From positions 1 through 64,000 of the forward strand of contig CALUFC010000004.1 of assembly GCA_944319885.1 (NCBI GenBank): DNA of 64,000 bases, read 5' to 3'. The stretch is from an uncultured Coriobacteriaceae bacterium (GTDB lineage: Bacteria; Actinomycetota; Coriobacteriia; Coriobacteriales; Coriobacteriaceae). The notes under the pieces are model-generated. The model was not told the DNA's origin. It ran no database searches and was given only the letters and a program-made list of their open reading frames with translations. A program made the translations under genes and the position numbers. Positions 26,480 to 35,984 of this stretch are shown here, in pieces (within the stretch, counting starts at the first letter, position 1; every line of letters starts with the position of its first letter).

Positions 26480-27778
26480 TTACGCGGTGGCGGAACCGGC
26501 TGCCTCGGCGGCATCGCCCGCCGTCATGGCATCCGTTGCAGCGGCGGCATCCATACGGCCAGAATCCTCGGGGGTGATGGTCATGCTTTCAAAGCGGTGC
26601 TCCATGTAGGCGTTGTCGAAGTGCTTGGCATAGAATTCCTCGACCGGCGAGCTGGCAGCGACGCCCGACACGCGCTCAAACCAGCAATCGAGCGCCTCGA
26701 GCGTCATGACGCCGTTGACCAGCATGAGCACCGCGCAGATCGTGGTGAGCGAGTAGCGCAGGCTCCAGGGGATGAGATTGATGAGCTTGAGCAGCCACGG
26801 CAGGCAGAGCTTGATCCACACAAATCCAAGGCCGCCCCACATGAGCATAAACGGCGTGGCGGTACGGCCGCCGAAGGCGATAGCGACCGGATCGGGGATG
26901 CCGAAGAGCGTCATGCCGGTGTAATCCCACGCTACGGCGCCGAAGCCCACCTGCATGAACAGGCTGACCGCCGCCTCGAACAACCCGCCGATGATGGCGG
27001 AGACCACGAAGATGATGATGGGGTTGGCCTTGTAGAAGCGATTGAGCGCCACGGTCATGAGCACGGCGCCAAAGCCGTAGATGGGGGAGAACGGGCCGAA
27101 GAGCATGCCTGCCCGATCTTGGTAGACACCGGGATCGACGACCACCATATGGTAGATGACTTCGATGATGAGGCCGAGTACGCAGCACACCACGAACACC
27201 CAGAACAGGTTGAAGAAGTTGAGCTCGATGTAGCCTTTTCCCTCGAGATCGCGGCCGAGCATGCCGTGCGCCGCCGCCTCGCGGTCTTCAAGGTCCTCGA
27301 GTTCGCGCTGAACGCGACGTTCCTGGATAAGGGAGGGGTCGACCGTGACGGAAAGCGCGATGAGGATGACGAGCTGGATGATCGGCGCGATGAGATGGGT
27401 GCCGATACCCTGCAGCATGATGGAGATGATGAGCTGCACGATCGATGCGGCGATGAGCGCGTACGAGACGCGGGCGGCATGGCGGCGTCGGCTCTTCATG
27501 AGCGCGCGTCCAAAGATGATGAGCGCGACGGCGTTGATCGCGGTGATGACAACGGAGAGCACCGACAGGACAATCGGAAGCGTGGGGTCGGTGCCGATGG
27601 TGATGAGGGAGGGGTCAGACGAGAGCGCCCAGACGACCATCGCGGCGAAGATCGCGATGGTGGGAATGGTCACGATGCCGTCGGCCAGGCAGAGCAGGCC
27701 GTACACCCTGATGATGAGCGGGACCTCCTTGGCGGAGCGGGCGTGTTGAGGGGCGGCGGGCGTCTTGGTTTGGGGCAT
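26480..27778 (-). CDS. CmpB-type putative ABC transporter permease
   Basis: This is a 432-residue integral membrane protein. The first half has four to five membrane segments and a charged linker (QERRVQRELEDLEDREAAA). The second half, from FNLFWVFVVCCVLGLIIEVI through GPFSPIYGFGAVLMTVAL and further segments, matches the ABC_trans_CmpB family. An Ala/Thr-rich tail follows. A GTG at 27784 is also in frame; ATG 27778 is better placed after GGA. No ATPase gene is adjacent, so transport function is unproven. Confidence 0.72.
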   Translation of the reverse strand: MPQTKTPAAPQHARSAKEVPLIIRVYGLLCLADGIVTIPTIAIFAAMVVWALSSDPSLITIGTDPTLPIVLSVLSVVITAINAVALIIFGRALMKSRRRHAARVSYALIAASIVQLIISIMLQGIGTHLIAPIIQLVILIALSVTVDPSLIQERRVQRELEDLEDREAAAHGMLGRDLEGKGYIELNFFNLFWVFVVCCVLGLIIEVIYHMVVVDPGVYQDRAGMLFGPFSPIYGFGAVLMTVALNRFYKANPIIIFVVSAIIGGLFEAAVSLFMQVGFGAVAWDYTGMTLFGIPDPVAIAFGGRTATPFMLMWGGLGFVWIKLCLPWLLKLINLIPWSLRYSLTTICAVLMLVNGVMTLEALDCWFERVSGVAASSPVEEFYAKHFDNAYMEHRFESMTITPEDSGRMDAAAATDAMTAGDAAEAAGSATA

Positions 27779-27927
27779 GATCACGGTCCAATGTCGTCGT
27801 GGTTACAGATCAGGGCGGCATGCTGCGCTATGCATCATCCTACCGTATCCCATCCGCATGCAGCCGCTCCAACAGGAATGCTGTCGTCCGTGCGGACGGG
27901 TGCCGGCTGAGAGCCGTGCGGGCGGGC

Positions 27928-28857
27928 CTACTCGCTGAGTAGGTGTTTGAGACTTCTGAATTCGTTGCATACAAAATGGTTCAACCTGTCATAAGCGGCG
28001 TTCTGGCGATCTTTGAGCGTCACCATGCACACGGGGACGGGAGGCGCGTCTGCGGGATCGATTTTATGCATGAAGGCGAGCGGCTTGATATCAAGCGCCT
28101 TGAGATAGACGCCGAGAATGTAACCCTGCTGCTGTTCGAGGAAATCCGCCACCTCCTCATCGGTGGAGATCTCGACCACCGGGGACGAGAGGCCGCGTTT
28201 CAAGCAGGTGGTGAGAATCGTATCGTTGAAGTCGTCGATCTGCTTGTTATACAGGACGGGATACGGCTCGAGATCATCAAAGGTGATCTTGCGTTTGCGC
28301 TTGAGCGGATGGTTCTTACCCATGAACATGCCAACCGAGACGTTGCCGATGGGGAGGCAGGTGCACTGCGCGTCATGGAGCGGCCCCACGGTGAAGATGG
28401 CGTCGAGCGTGCCGGCCTCCAGCTCGCCCATCGCCTCGTTGCCAAGCGCAAGGCGAACCGTTGCCTTTGCCTTCATCATGTGCGAGATGAGCCGCGCGAG
28501 CGCCGCGCAGATGAGTTCGTTTTTGGCGAAGGGCGGCGTGACGAGGGCGAGGCGGTAGTCAACGCGTTCGGCACCGGCGGCACCTGCTCGGTATGCGGCG
28601 GCCGCGGCGGGGACGGCATCGAAGCTCTGAACCGCGACGCGGGCGGGCTCGACAAGCTCCGAGCCGAGCCGCGTCAGGATCACGTGGCGCCCGTCGCGAC
28701 GAAACAGCGGGCCTCCCAGCTCTTCTTCCAGCTCTTTCAACGATTTGGATACCGCCTGGACCGAGACGCCCTCGGCGCGCGCCGCACCGGAAAAGCTGCC
28801 GGTTTGAGCCGACAGGTAAAAATAACGAAGTTGGCGAATGTTCACAGGTGCACCCAT
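27928..28857 (-). CDS. LysR family transcriptional regulator
   Basis: This 309-residue protein has the N-terminal helix-turn-helix (VNIRQLRYFYLSAQTGSFSG then GVSVQAVSKSLKELEEELGG) and a LysR effector-binding domain. Starts at 28857 (ATG), 28845 (GTG) or further upstream are all possible because none has a good ribosome binding site. A perfect 12-bp inverted repeat lies just upstream. No divergent target gene is present, and the effector cannot be guessed. Confidence 0.85.
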   Translation of the reverse strand: MGAPVNIRQLRYFYLSAQTGSFSGAARAEGVSVQAVSKSLKELEEELGGPLFRRDGRHVILTRLGSELVEPARVAVQSFDAVPAAAAAYRAGAAGAERVDYRLALVTPPFAKNELICAALARLISHMMKAKATVRLALGNEAMGELEAGTLDAIFTVGPLHDAQCTCLPIGNVSVGMFMGKNHPLKRKRKITFDDLEPYPVLYNKQIDDFNDTILTTCLKRGLSSPVVEISTDEEVADFLEQQQGYILGVYLKALDIKPLAFMHKIDPADAPPVPVCMVTLKDRQNAAYDRLNHFVCNEFRSLKHLLSE

Positions 28858-28875
28858 CACATTGTAGGTATCGCG

Positions 28876-28906
28876 ACCGTTCATGGCGCGTGGAGCCATG
28901 AACGGT
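28876..28906. promoter_or_regulatory. Perfect 12-bp inverted repeat upstream of the LysR gene
   Basis: ACCGTTCATGGC (28876-28887) pairs with GCCATGAACGGT (28895-28906) around seven bases. It lies 19-49 bp upstream of the chosen start, where a regulator could bind to control its own gene or where a leader hairpin could hide the start region. Confidence 0.5.
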
Positions 28907-29007
28907 GATTGCACGCGCACATATAAGGATAGTCGCAACGGGTCCCATATCCCTCCGATGCATAGCAGCGATCGGCTGATATTCAACCATACGTTGATAA
29001 TCGAGAG

Positions 29008-29038
29008 AAAAAAGCGGCCCGTTCTCACGACGGGCCGC
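29008..29038 (-). terminator. Intrinsic terminator of the small membrane protein gene
   Basis: On the minus strand GCGGCCCGT pairs with ACGGGCCGC (plus 29030-29038 and 29014-29022) around seven bases and is followed by six T residues (plus-strand A-run 29008-29013). It ends the transcript of the gene at 29065-29469. Confidence 0.88.
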
Positions 29039-29064
29039 AGGTATACACGAGTTTGCAGTAGGCG

Positions 29065-29469
29065 CTACTTCGCTGAGAGCTCCTTGAGGGAGCGGTTGAC
29101 GAAGATGATGCCGGAGAGCGCGACAGCAGCATAGATGAGGTTCTGCCAGATCTCGCCGCCACCCGACGTGAACGTCAGGCCGATCAGGGAGAGGTTCAGC
29201 ACGATCACCAGCGCGCACACCCAGGCAAATGGCATGAGGAGCTTGTCGTGCTTGGCGGCGCGGATACCAATGATGCCGCAGATGAACTGGAACACGCCGA
29301 TGCCGGCGAGGATGATGCCGAACATCTGGGCGATCTGGGCGCCGTCCTCGATCTGCAGATCGACATCGTTGGCGCCGAAGAACATGGTGGCGCCCGCAGC
29401 GATGGCGATGATGCCGATGAGCAGGAAGACGAATCCAATACCCTGGACGCCTCGACGATTCTTAGACAT
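29065..29469 (-). CDS. Small four-helix membrane protein
   Basis: This 134-residue protein has four hydrophobic segments (for example IGFVFLLIGIIAIAAGATMF and MFGIILAGIGVFQFICGIIG) and short basic loops. I do not recognise the family. ATG 29469 has AAAGGAA upstream and the gene has its own terminator, so it is a stand-alone unit. Membrane location is clear; no function is proposed. Confidence 0.75.
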   Translation of the reverse strand: MSKNRRGVQGIGFVFLLIGIIAIAAGATMFFGANDVDLQIEDGAQIAQMFGIILAGIGVFQFICGIIGIRAAKHDKLLMPFAWVCALVIVLNLSLIGLTFTSGGGEIWQNLIYAAVALSGIIFVNRSLKELSAK

Positions 29470-29738
29470 AGCATTCCTTTCTGTACGCGCCGCCCTACGG
29501 GGCTGCGCATGCGGTGCATTCCAATTCGGCGGGCAGGCGCGCTGCTGCGAATTTTCGGCGGATGAGTATAGGAAACGGCGAAACGCGCTGTCAACGCGAT
29601 GAGAGAGGTGTCAACCGTTCATTGAGGATGTGCGATGTGGCTGCCCGTCCGGCGTTGGGGCGATCCGTGCCGGGGTGGGGCGGTTGACGTGCTGGCGCCT
29701 GGGTACGATGTGTTCAGGAGCAAGTGAAAGGGGCGCAT

Positions 29739-31571
29739 ATGGCACGCACGGCATCGATGGAGCAGCTCAGGGTATTGGTGGATGCGGCGGAGGGGCGCGC
29801 GGCGGTCGATACGCTCTTCGTGCATGCGCAGATCGTCGATGTGTACGGCATGCGCGTGGTGCCGGGGCGCGTGGCGGTGAAAGACGGCGTCATCGTTTCT
29901 GTGCTGTTCGATGATCGCGATGCGGCGGTGCCCAGCCCGGAGGCGCTGCGCGTGGTTGATTGCGCGGGCGGTTACCTTGCTCCGGGCTTCATCGACGGGC
30001 ATCTGCATATCGAATCGTCGAACGTGCGGCCGGCGGAATACGCATGCGTGATGCTGGCACATGGCACCACCACGGCGATTGCCGATGCGCATGAGATCGC
30101 GAATGTCTGCGGGCTCGACGGCCTCTCGTTCATGATCGAGGACGCGCGCCGCGCTCCGCTCGACATCAAGTTCATGATGCCCTCGTGCGTGCCGGCGCTT
30201 CCCGACGAGCAGACGGGAGCCTCGGTGACGGCTGCGGACATGCGCGCGTTTATGGCCGAGCACCCCGGCGAGATATTCGGCCTGGGCGAGATGATGAACT
30301 ACCCCGGCGTCGTGGCGGCGGATACCGAGACGCTCACGCGCATCGCCACGGCATCGCAGACGGTGTCGGGCCAGGTGGACGGCCATGCGCCGCTTGTCGA
30401 CGGCGCGGACCTCAACGCGTACGCCGCGTGCGGCATCATCGCCGACCATGAATGCACGAACCCGGAAGAAGCGCTCGACAAGCTCTCGCGCGGCATGTAC
30501 ATCATGCTGCGCGAGGGGACGTGCAGCCATGATCTCGAGGCGCTGAGCCCGCTCGTGCTCGACGATCCGCGGCGCGCGCGGCGCTGCTGCTTCGCGACCG
30601 ACGACCGTGCGCCCTCGGACGCCATCGCGATCGGCGCGATCGATAACGCGTGCCGGCTGGCGGTGCAGCGAGGAATCGACCCGGTGGTCGCCATCTCGAT
30701 GGGAACGCTCTCTACGGCGGAGTGCTTCGGCTTCGATCACGGCATGGCGAGTCCGCTCGAGCGGCGCGGCGCGGTGGCTCCGGGCAAGCGCGCCGATCTG
30801 CTGCTCCTCGATGATCTCATGTTCGAGCGGCCGCCGCGCCAGGTATATGCCGCGGGCGAGCTCGTGGCGGAAGCGGGCGCGTTCACGGGTGCTGTCGCAC
30901 CGGCGGGCGCTGCCGTGCGCGCTCTCGAGGAGCGGCTGCGCGGCTCGGTGCGACTGCCCCAGCTTGCGCCCGAGGTGTTCGACTATCCCTTCGAGTCCGG
31001 TAGCGCCGTGATCGATGTCATACCGGGGAACGCCATCACCGGCGTGGCGCACCCGGCGAGCGCCGATGGCCTGCGGCGGATCATGCTCATCGAGCGCTAC
31101 GGACGTGGCGTTGCGGCGCAGCGCGCCGGCGCCGACGGCGACGGAGCGGCGGGTGCCGGCCTTGTGGGCAGGCATATCGGCCGCGGCTGGGTGCGCGGGT
31201 TCACCATCGAGGGCGGTGCGATCGCCTCGACCATCGGGCACGATTCCCATAACGTCTGTGTGGTGGGCGATAATGCGCGCGACATGTACGAGGCGGTGCG
31301 TCACGTGGGCCAGGGCGGGTTCGTGCTCGTGCGCGCGGGTGAGGTGCGCGCGAAGCTCGACCTTCCGCTTGGCGGTCTCATGAGCGACCGGCCGGGCGAG
31401 GAGGTGGCGCGTGAGCACGACGCGTTCGTGCGCGCGGGCCGCGAGGCGGGCATCGAACCGCCGCTCGACCCCATCATGGGCATGATCTTTTTGCCGCTGC
31501 CGGTGATCCCTGCGTTGCGCATTCGCCCCGAAGGGCTCTTCGATGTCACCACGTTCGAGTACGTTTCATGA
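29739..31571 (+). CDS. ade: Adenine deaminase
   Basis: This 610-residue amidohydrolase converts adenine to hypoxanthine and ammonia. GFIDGHLHIESS gives the first metal motif, and HGTTTAIADAHEIANVCG, GLGEMMNYPGV, DGHAPL, IADHECT and CFATDDRAPSD follow as in Ade. The C-terminal domain contains TIGHDSHNVCVVGDNARDM and LPLGGLMSD. I chose ATG 29739 after AAAGGGG; a GTG at 29724 is also in frame. It joins the ygeW-arcC-hyuA cluster as a second purine-linked function in the window. Confidence 0.93.
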   Translation: MARTASMEQLRVLVDAAEGRAAVDTLFVHAQIVDVYGMRVVPGRVAVKDGVIVSVLFDDRDAAVPSPEALRVVDCAGGYLAPGFIDGHLHIESSNVRPAEYACVMLAHGTTTAIADAHEIANVCGLDGLSFMIEDARRAPLDIKFMMPSCVPALPDEQTGASVTAADMRAFMAEHPGEIFGLGEMMNYPGVVAADTETLTRIATASQTVSGQVDGHAPLVDGADLNAYAACGIIADHECTNPEEALDKLSRGMYIMLREGTCSHDLEALSPLVLDDPRRARRCCFATDDRAPSDAIAIGAIDNACRLAVQRGIDPVVAISMGTLSTAECFGFDHGMASPLERRGAVAPGKRADLLLLDDLMFERPPRQVYAAGELVAEAGAFTGAVAPAGAAVRALEERLRGSVRLPQLAPEVFDYPFESGSAVIDVIPGNAITGVAHPASADGLRRIMLIERYGRGVAAQRAGADGDGAAGAGLVGRHIGRGWVRGFTIEGGAIASTIGHDSHNVCVVGDNARDMYEAVRHVGQGGFVLVRAGEVRAKLDLPLGGLMSDRPGEEVAREHDAFVRAGREAGIEPPLDPIMGMIFLPLPVIPALRIRPEGLFDVTTFEYVS

Positions 31572-31679
31572 CAGTGCCTTAACACCCATACGCTACGCTC
31601 GACAGGATGGCGCCCGAATAGATTGCCAATGCTGCCCGCTATCCGCGGCGGTTTGCGTTCGACACCGGAAAGGACCTGC

Positions 31680-32474
31680 ATGATCAAGCTCATCGCATCA
31701 GATATGGATGGCACGCTGCTCGACGAGAACAGCCAGGTGCCGCCCGAGACCTTCGACCTCATCCGCGCGCTTCGCGCGCACGGTGTGCACTTCGCCGCCT
31801 CCTCGGGGCGTCGTCTGGATAGGCTCTCCGAGTTCTTCGCGCCGGTTGTGGACGAGATGGACTTCGTCGCCGCCAACGGAGCCCAGGTGGTGGCGTCTGG
31901 CGAGCTCATCGACCGCGAGGTGTTCTCGCATCTTGCGATCCGGCGCCTGGCGAAGACGGTCGGCATGTTCGACCATCTGCATCTGGTACTCTTCGATCGC
32001 ACCAAATCGTTTTTGCTCGACGATGAGGACAAGTTCGTGCGCGAGGTGGACAAGGACCTGCCCAATGCCGAGCGCATCTGGTATCTCCCTACGCCCGACG
32101 TGAACATTCTCAAAGCATCGATCTTTTGCGACGACGGCCATGTGATGGATTACGCCTACGCGCTCTCGCGCGAGCTGGGCGACGAGTTCGTGTTCGCGCC
32201 CTCGGGGAATGCCTGGGTTGACCCCATGCAGCGCGGCGTTTCCAAGGCGAGCGGTATCGAGCAGGTTATGAACCGCTACGGCATCAAGCCCGATGAGGTG
32301 ATGGCCTTCGGCGACTCCATGAACGATTACGAGATCATCCGCTTCGTGGGATGCGGGTGCGCCATGGCCAACGCCCGCCCGGCGCTCAAGGCCGTGGCGA
32401 ACCGCGTTGTGGGTTCCAACCGCGACCATGCCGTGCAGCACGAGATGCGCAAGGTGCTGGAGCGCCTGGGGTAG
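31680..32474 (+). CDS. HAD superfamily Cof-type phosphatase
   Basis: This 264-residue protein has motif I DMDGTLLDE at residues 7-15, a type IIB cap, and motif IV GDSMNDYEII. Cof-type enzymes remove phosphate from sugar phosphates, flavin or pyridoxal derivatives. GAAAGGA precedes ATG 31680. A second protein of the same kind lies at 35121-35942 on the other strand. The substrate is not deducible. Confidence 0.85.
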   Translation: MIKLIASDMDGTLLDENSQVPPETFDLIRALRAHGVHFAASSGRRLDRLSEFFAPVVDEMDFVAANGAQVVASGELIDREVFSHLAIRRLAKTVGMFDHLHLVLFDRTKSFLLDDEDKFVREVDKDLPNAERIWYLPTPDVNILKASIFCDDGHVMDYAYALSRELGDEFVFAPSGNAWVDPMQRGVSKASGIEQVMNRYGIKPDEVMAFGDSMNDYEIIRFVGCGCAMANARPALKAVANRVVGSNRDHAVQHEMRKVLERLG

Positions 32475-32485
32475 GGGCGAGCGAT

Positions 32486-33925
32486 CTACATAGCCGAGGG
32501 GTCGCACAGCCGTACGATGCGCCCGTTCAAGCGCGCGGCATCCGTGCGGTCGTGCGTGGCGACGAGGACGACCGATGCGCCGGTGCGCTTGCGCACGAGG
32601 GCGGCGGCTTGTGCGCGGGAGCTATCATCAAGGCCGGTGAAGGGCTCGTCGAGCAGCAGGATATCGTGATTGGCGGCGAGTGCCCGGGCGAGCGCGATGC
32701 GCCGCCGTTCGCCGCCCGAACAGGTGCCGGCGGGGTGGAGCATCATCTCGCCGAGGCCGAGCGCGCCCAACAGCTCGGGCGCCTCGTGCCATGCTCGGCT
32801 GCCGGGCGCAAGGGGGAGCCGTACGTTTGCGAGCGCGCTTGCCTGCTCGGCCAGCCGGTCGTCTTGAAACACCATCGAGACCTGGGGCTGCTCGCGCGTC
32901 TTCTCGCCCGCGGTCACCGTCCCGCGGTCGGCCGTCTCCAGACCCGCGACGATGCGCAGAAGCGTTGTCTTGCCTGAACCGGAGGGTGCCATGAGGCAGA
33001 CGGGGGTTCCCGGTTGCACGGAGAGCGTGACGTCTCGCACCACAGCGCGTTCGCCATAGGATTTGGAGACGCCGTCGATCACGAGGTCTGCGGCGGCGTC
33101 GGTGCCGCACGTTGATGGTGCACGGGAGCAATCGTGCTCATCGGGCGTCGATTCGAAGCGCCTCGCGTGTCCCGCAGCGCCGCATGCGATCGGCTTGAGC
33201 GCGTGGAGCGCCGCGCGCACGAGCCATGTGGTGAGCGTGCTCGCTGCGATGACGGCGATCGTCACGGCGAAGAGCCCGTCGGTGTCGAAGTAGACCTTGG
33301 TGTCATAGACCGCCTCGCCGAGCGAGCCGGCCGGAATGCCGATGACCTCGGCCGCCACGCCCGCTTTCCATGCCATGCCGAGGGCGGTGCCGAGCGCGGC
33401 CTCGAGATATGGATAGAGCTGGGGCATGACGAAGAAGCGCAGCCGCCGTGCGCCTCCGATGCGAAAGAGCGCCACCGCTTCATCGAGCGCGCGGTCGGTT
33501 GCACGCAGGCCGCTCAGCGTGCTTTCGTACACCAGGGGTACGACGACAAGCGCGACAACGAGCACGGCGAGGTTTGCCGCGCGCAACCACACGAGGGCAA
33601 GTACGGTGATCGAGGCGACCGGTACGCTTTTCGTCAGCGCCATGAGCGGAGCAAGCAGGTCTTCGACCGCCTTCCAGCGTGCCGCAGCGACCGCCCCGAC
33701 ACCACCGAGCGCGACTCCTGCTACGAAGCCCGCGACGATACGGGAGAGCGAGAAAAGGACGCGGTGCCAAAAAGAGGGGTCGGGCACGAGCGCGATGAGG
33801 CGCGCGCCGACATCGAGGGGGCCGGGGAGCAGCAGCGGGCTGTCCCAGGCCATCGAGGCGATCTGCCAGAGCACGAGCCAGGACGCGATGGCCCAGGGTG
33901 CGAGATGCAGGCGGACGCGCCGCAC
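32486..33925 (-). CDS. ABC importer with fused permease and ATPase
   Basis: This 479-residue fusion has residues 1-248 as a permease of the SsuC/TauC/nitrate type, with about six membrane segments and the EAA-like loop around EAVALFRIGGARRLRFFVMP. A linker of about 30 residues follows. Residues 281-479 are the ATPase (Walker A APSGSGKT at 313-320, CSGGERRRIALARAL, LLLDEPFTGLD). It starts at GTG 33925, nine bases after the binding-protein gene, behind AGGGAC. Family members import sulfonates, nitrate, or thiamine precursors; nothing here decides which. Confidence 0.85.
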   Translation of the reverse strand: MRRVRLHLAPWAIASWLVLWQIASMAWDSPLLLPGPLDVGARLIALVPDPSFWHRVLFSLSRIVAGFVAGVALGGVGAVAAARWKAVEDLLAPLMALTKSVPVASITVLALVWLRAANLAVLVVALVVVPLVYESTLSGLRATDRALDEAVALFRIGGARRLRFFVMPQLYPYLEAALGTALGMAWKAGVAAEVIGIPAGSLGEAVYDTKVYFDTDGLFAVTIAVIAASTLTTWLVRAALHALKPIACGAAGHARRFESTPDEHDCSRAPSTCGTDAAADLVIDGVSKSYGERAVVRDVTLSVQPGTPVCLMAPSGSGKTTLLRIVAGLETADRGTVTAGEKTREQPQVSMVFQDDRLAEQASALANVRLPLAPGSRAWHEAPELLGALGLGEMMLHPAGTCSGGERRRIALARALAANHDILLLDEPFTGLDDSSRAQAAALVRKRTGASVVLVATHDRTDAARLNGRIVRLCDPSAM

Positions 33926-33934
33926 GATCTGTCC

Positions 33935-35059
33935 CTACGCCTCGTAATAGAAGTTATCGGCGGGCATGGAGCCGCCCGCCGATGCCGCATCCGCCTCGAA
34001 GAGCGTCTCCAGGTAGCCCTCGAGTGCGTTGCGCATCTCAGCGCCCGTCATGCAGACGATGTTGCAGTAGGGGATGGCCTTCTCGGCCACGGGCGCGGCG
34101 ATGATGCCCGCTGCCTCGATGAGCTGCGCGGCGGTCGCCGGGTCGCGGTTCACGAAGGCGACGGATTGCCCGTAGGCATCAAGGAGCTCCTCGACGGCAG
34201 CGGGGTGCTCGTCTATGAAGGTCCGCCTGGCTACGGCAACACCGGTGATAAGCTGCGAGGCGGTGTCTACGGCAGCGGCGGTCTCGTTCCAGACGTCGGT
34301 GAGGTCGAGCGCAATGCGCGCGCCCTCAACTTTGGTGAGCGCGCTCGTGGCGAAGGGCTGCGGCAGCATGCAGACGATGCTCGGGTCGGCCTCCAGCGCG
34401 GCGAGGCACTCGGCATGCTCGCTTGCCCACTGGATGGAGACGTCCGTTGCGGGGTCCACGCCGTTGGCGCACAGCAGATACTCGAGGGCGTACTGGGGCG
34501 TGGATCCGCGTCCGGCGGAATAGATGGTGCGCCCGGCGAGATCGGTGATGGCATGCACCGTGTCGCCCGTCTCAACGATATCGAGCACGCCGAGCGTGTT
34601 CACGCAGAGCACCGCGAGCGCGCCCTCGGTTTTTTGGTAGAGCGTGGCGGCGAGGTTGGCGGGTACGCATAGCATGTCGAGCTCGCCTTGGATGAGCTGC
34701 GGCGCAAGCTCGTCGGCGGAACCGGCGAGCGTGAACGCGTAGGTGTTTTCGAGCTCGCCGATGCCTGCGGGATCGCTGCCCACGGGGCTGTCTGCAGCAT
34801 CCTGGGGCGCGGTGAGCGCGCCGGCGGCATCCATGAGGCCCACGAGGCCCATGCCCGTGGGGCCCTGGAGCGCGCCGATGCGCACGGCGACGACGCCGCC
34901 GGCGAGCGACGTGCTACCGGCTGCCGAGCCGGCTGCAGCCGAGCCGTTTGCGCGGGAGGTCGCCGTGCATCCGGTAAGGCCGAGGCCGGCGGCCGCGGCG
35001 ATGGCGGCAAGGAAGCCGCGCCGTGAAGGTGTGGGGACGGACGAGGGCGAGGCGTGCAT
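33935..35059 (-). CDS. ABC importer substrate-binding lipoprotein
   Basis: This 374-residue protein has an N-terminal twin-arginine signal (SRRGFLAAIAAAAG) ending in the lipobox LTGC, so it is probably exported folded and lipid-anchored. An Ala/Ser linker follows, then a type II periplasmic-binding fold of the SsuA/NMT1 kind (GELDMLCVPANLAATLYQ, DLAGRTIYSAGRGSTPQYAL). AGGAGA precedes ATG 35059. It feeds the fused permease-ATPase directly downstream. No riboswitch is evident in the 61-bp leader. Confidence 0.85.
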   Translation of the reverse strand: MHASPSSVPTPSRRGFLAAIAAAAGLGLTGCTATSRANGSAAAGSAAGSTSLAGGVVAVRIGALQGPTGMGLVGLMDAAGALTAPQDAADSPVGSDPAGIGELENTYAFTLAGSADELAPQLIQGELDMLCVPANLAATLYQKTEGALAVLCVNTLGVLDIVETGDTVHAITDLAGRTIYSAGRGSTPQYALEYLLCANGVDPATDVSIQWASEHAECLAALEADPSIVCMLPQPFATSALTKVEGARIALDLTDVWNETAAAVDTASQLITGVAVARRTFIDEHPAAVEELLDAYGQSVAFVNRDPATAAQLIEAAGIIAAPVAEKAIPYCNIVCMTGAEMRNALEGYLETLFEADAASAGGSMPADNFYYEA

Positions 35060-35120
35060 GGCGACATCTCCTGTTCTGAAGCGAGGGCGGCTCGCTATGG
35101 CATTCAGCTCGGACGGACGC

Positions 35121-35942
35121 TTATGAGGCGTTCAGCAGCGCGAGGATCGCGGCGCCGGGGCCGCCGAGGTCGTTGGCGTCGCATACGGCATCCGCCGCCT
35201 CGCGCACCTCGCGTTCGGCGTTCGCCACCGCGATGCCGCGGCCAGCCTCCTCGATCATCGAAAGGTCGTTGATGTTGTCGCCAAACGCCACGGCGTCGGC
35301 GCGCGGGATATCCAGATGGTCGCAGAGCCAGACAAGCGCGTCGCCCTTCGTTGCCTCGGCATCCGAGACCTCGATATTGGTGGCATAGGAGCGCACACAG
35401 CTCATGGTGGGATCGATGAGCAGCGAGATCTCGATGGCGTCGCGGTCGGCCGGGTCGCGCCAGTAGTACGCGATGCGCTCAATGTGCTTGCAGGAGAGCA
35501 TGAAGTCACGGACGTCGGCGTCGTAGGGGACGCGCGCGGCGAGCATGCCCTTGAGCATGAAGGGGTCGTTGGGCACGAACTCCTCGAGGCGGTCGTATTG
35601 GCTGCGGGGCGTGTAGCAGCAGCCGTCGGCGAAGATGTCGAACGTCACGTCGCGCCCCTCGGCGAGCTCGTGGCAGAAGAAGGCGCGCGCATGGCCCAGG
35701 TCTTTGCGATGGATGGCCTCGCCGGTTTGGATATCGGTGATGGCGGCGCCGTTTGCCGAGATCACATAGCGAACTGCCGGATGGTCGAGGATCTCGGGGT
35801 AGACGTCGCTCATGGCGCGGCCCGTGCAGGGGACGAACTGGTGGCCGGCCGCCGCGATCGCGTCGAGCGCCTTCCAGTTCAGGGGGTGGACCTCCTTGTG
35901 GGAGTTCAGGAAGGTCCCGTCCATATCCGAGAAGAAGATCAT
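35121..35942 (-). CDS. HAD superfamily Cof-type phosphatase
   Basis: This 273-residue protein begins MIFFSDMDGTFLNSHKEVHP (motif I) and has GDNINDLSMIEEAG (motif IV) near the end. GAAAGGA precedes the ATG. It lies between citrate synthase and the ABC importer on the same strand, with gaps of 42 and 61 bp, so it may be co-transcribed with them. Its substrate is unknown. Confidence 0.86.
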   Translation of the reverse strand: MIFFSDMDGTFLNSHKEVHPLNWKALDAIAAAGHQFVPCTGRAMSDVYPEILDHPAVRYVISANGAAITDIQTGEAIHRKDLGHARAFFCHELAEGRDVTFDIFADGCCYTPRSQYDRLEEFVPNDPFMLKGMLAARVPYDADVRDFMLSCKHIERIAYYWRDPADRDAIEISLLIDPTMSCVRSYATNIEVSDAEATKGDALVWLCDHLDIPRADAVAFGDNINDLSMIEEAGRGIAVANAEREVREAADAVCDANDLGGPGAAILALLNAS

Positions 35943-35984
35943 GGGTGTCCTTTCGCGCGCAGAGGCTTGCGCCGGGTGGTTCGC

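Noticed and set aside
35060..35120. Riboswitch controlling the SsuABC-like importer
   Set aside because: The leader is only 61 bp and shows no TPP or other aptamer core.
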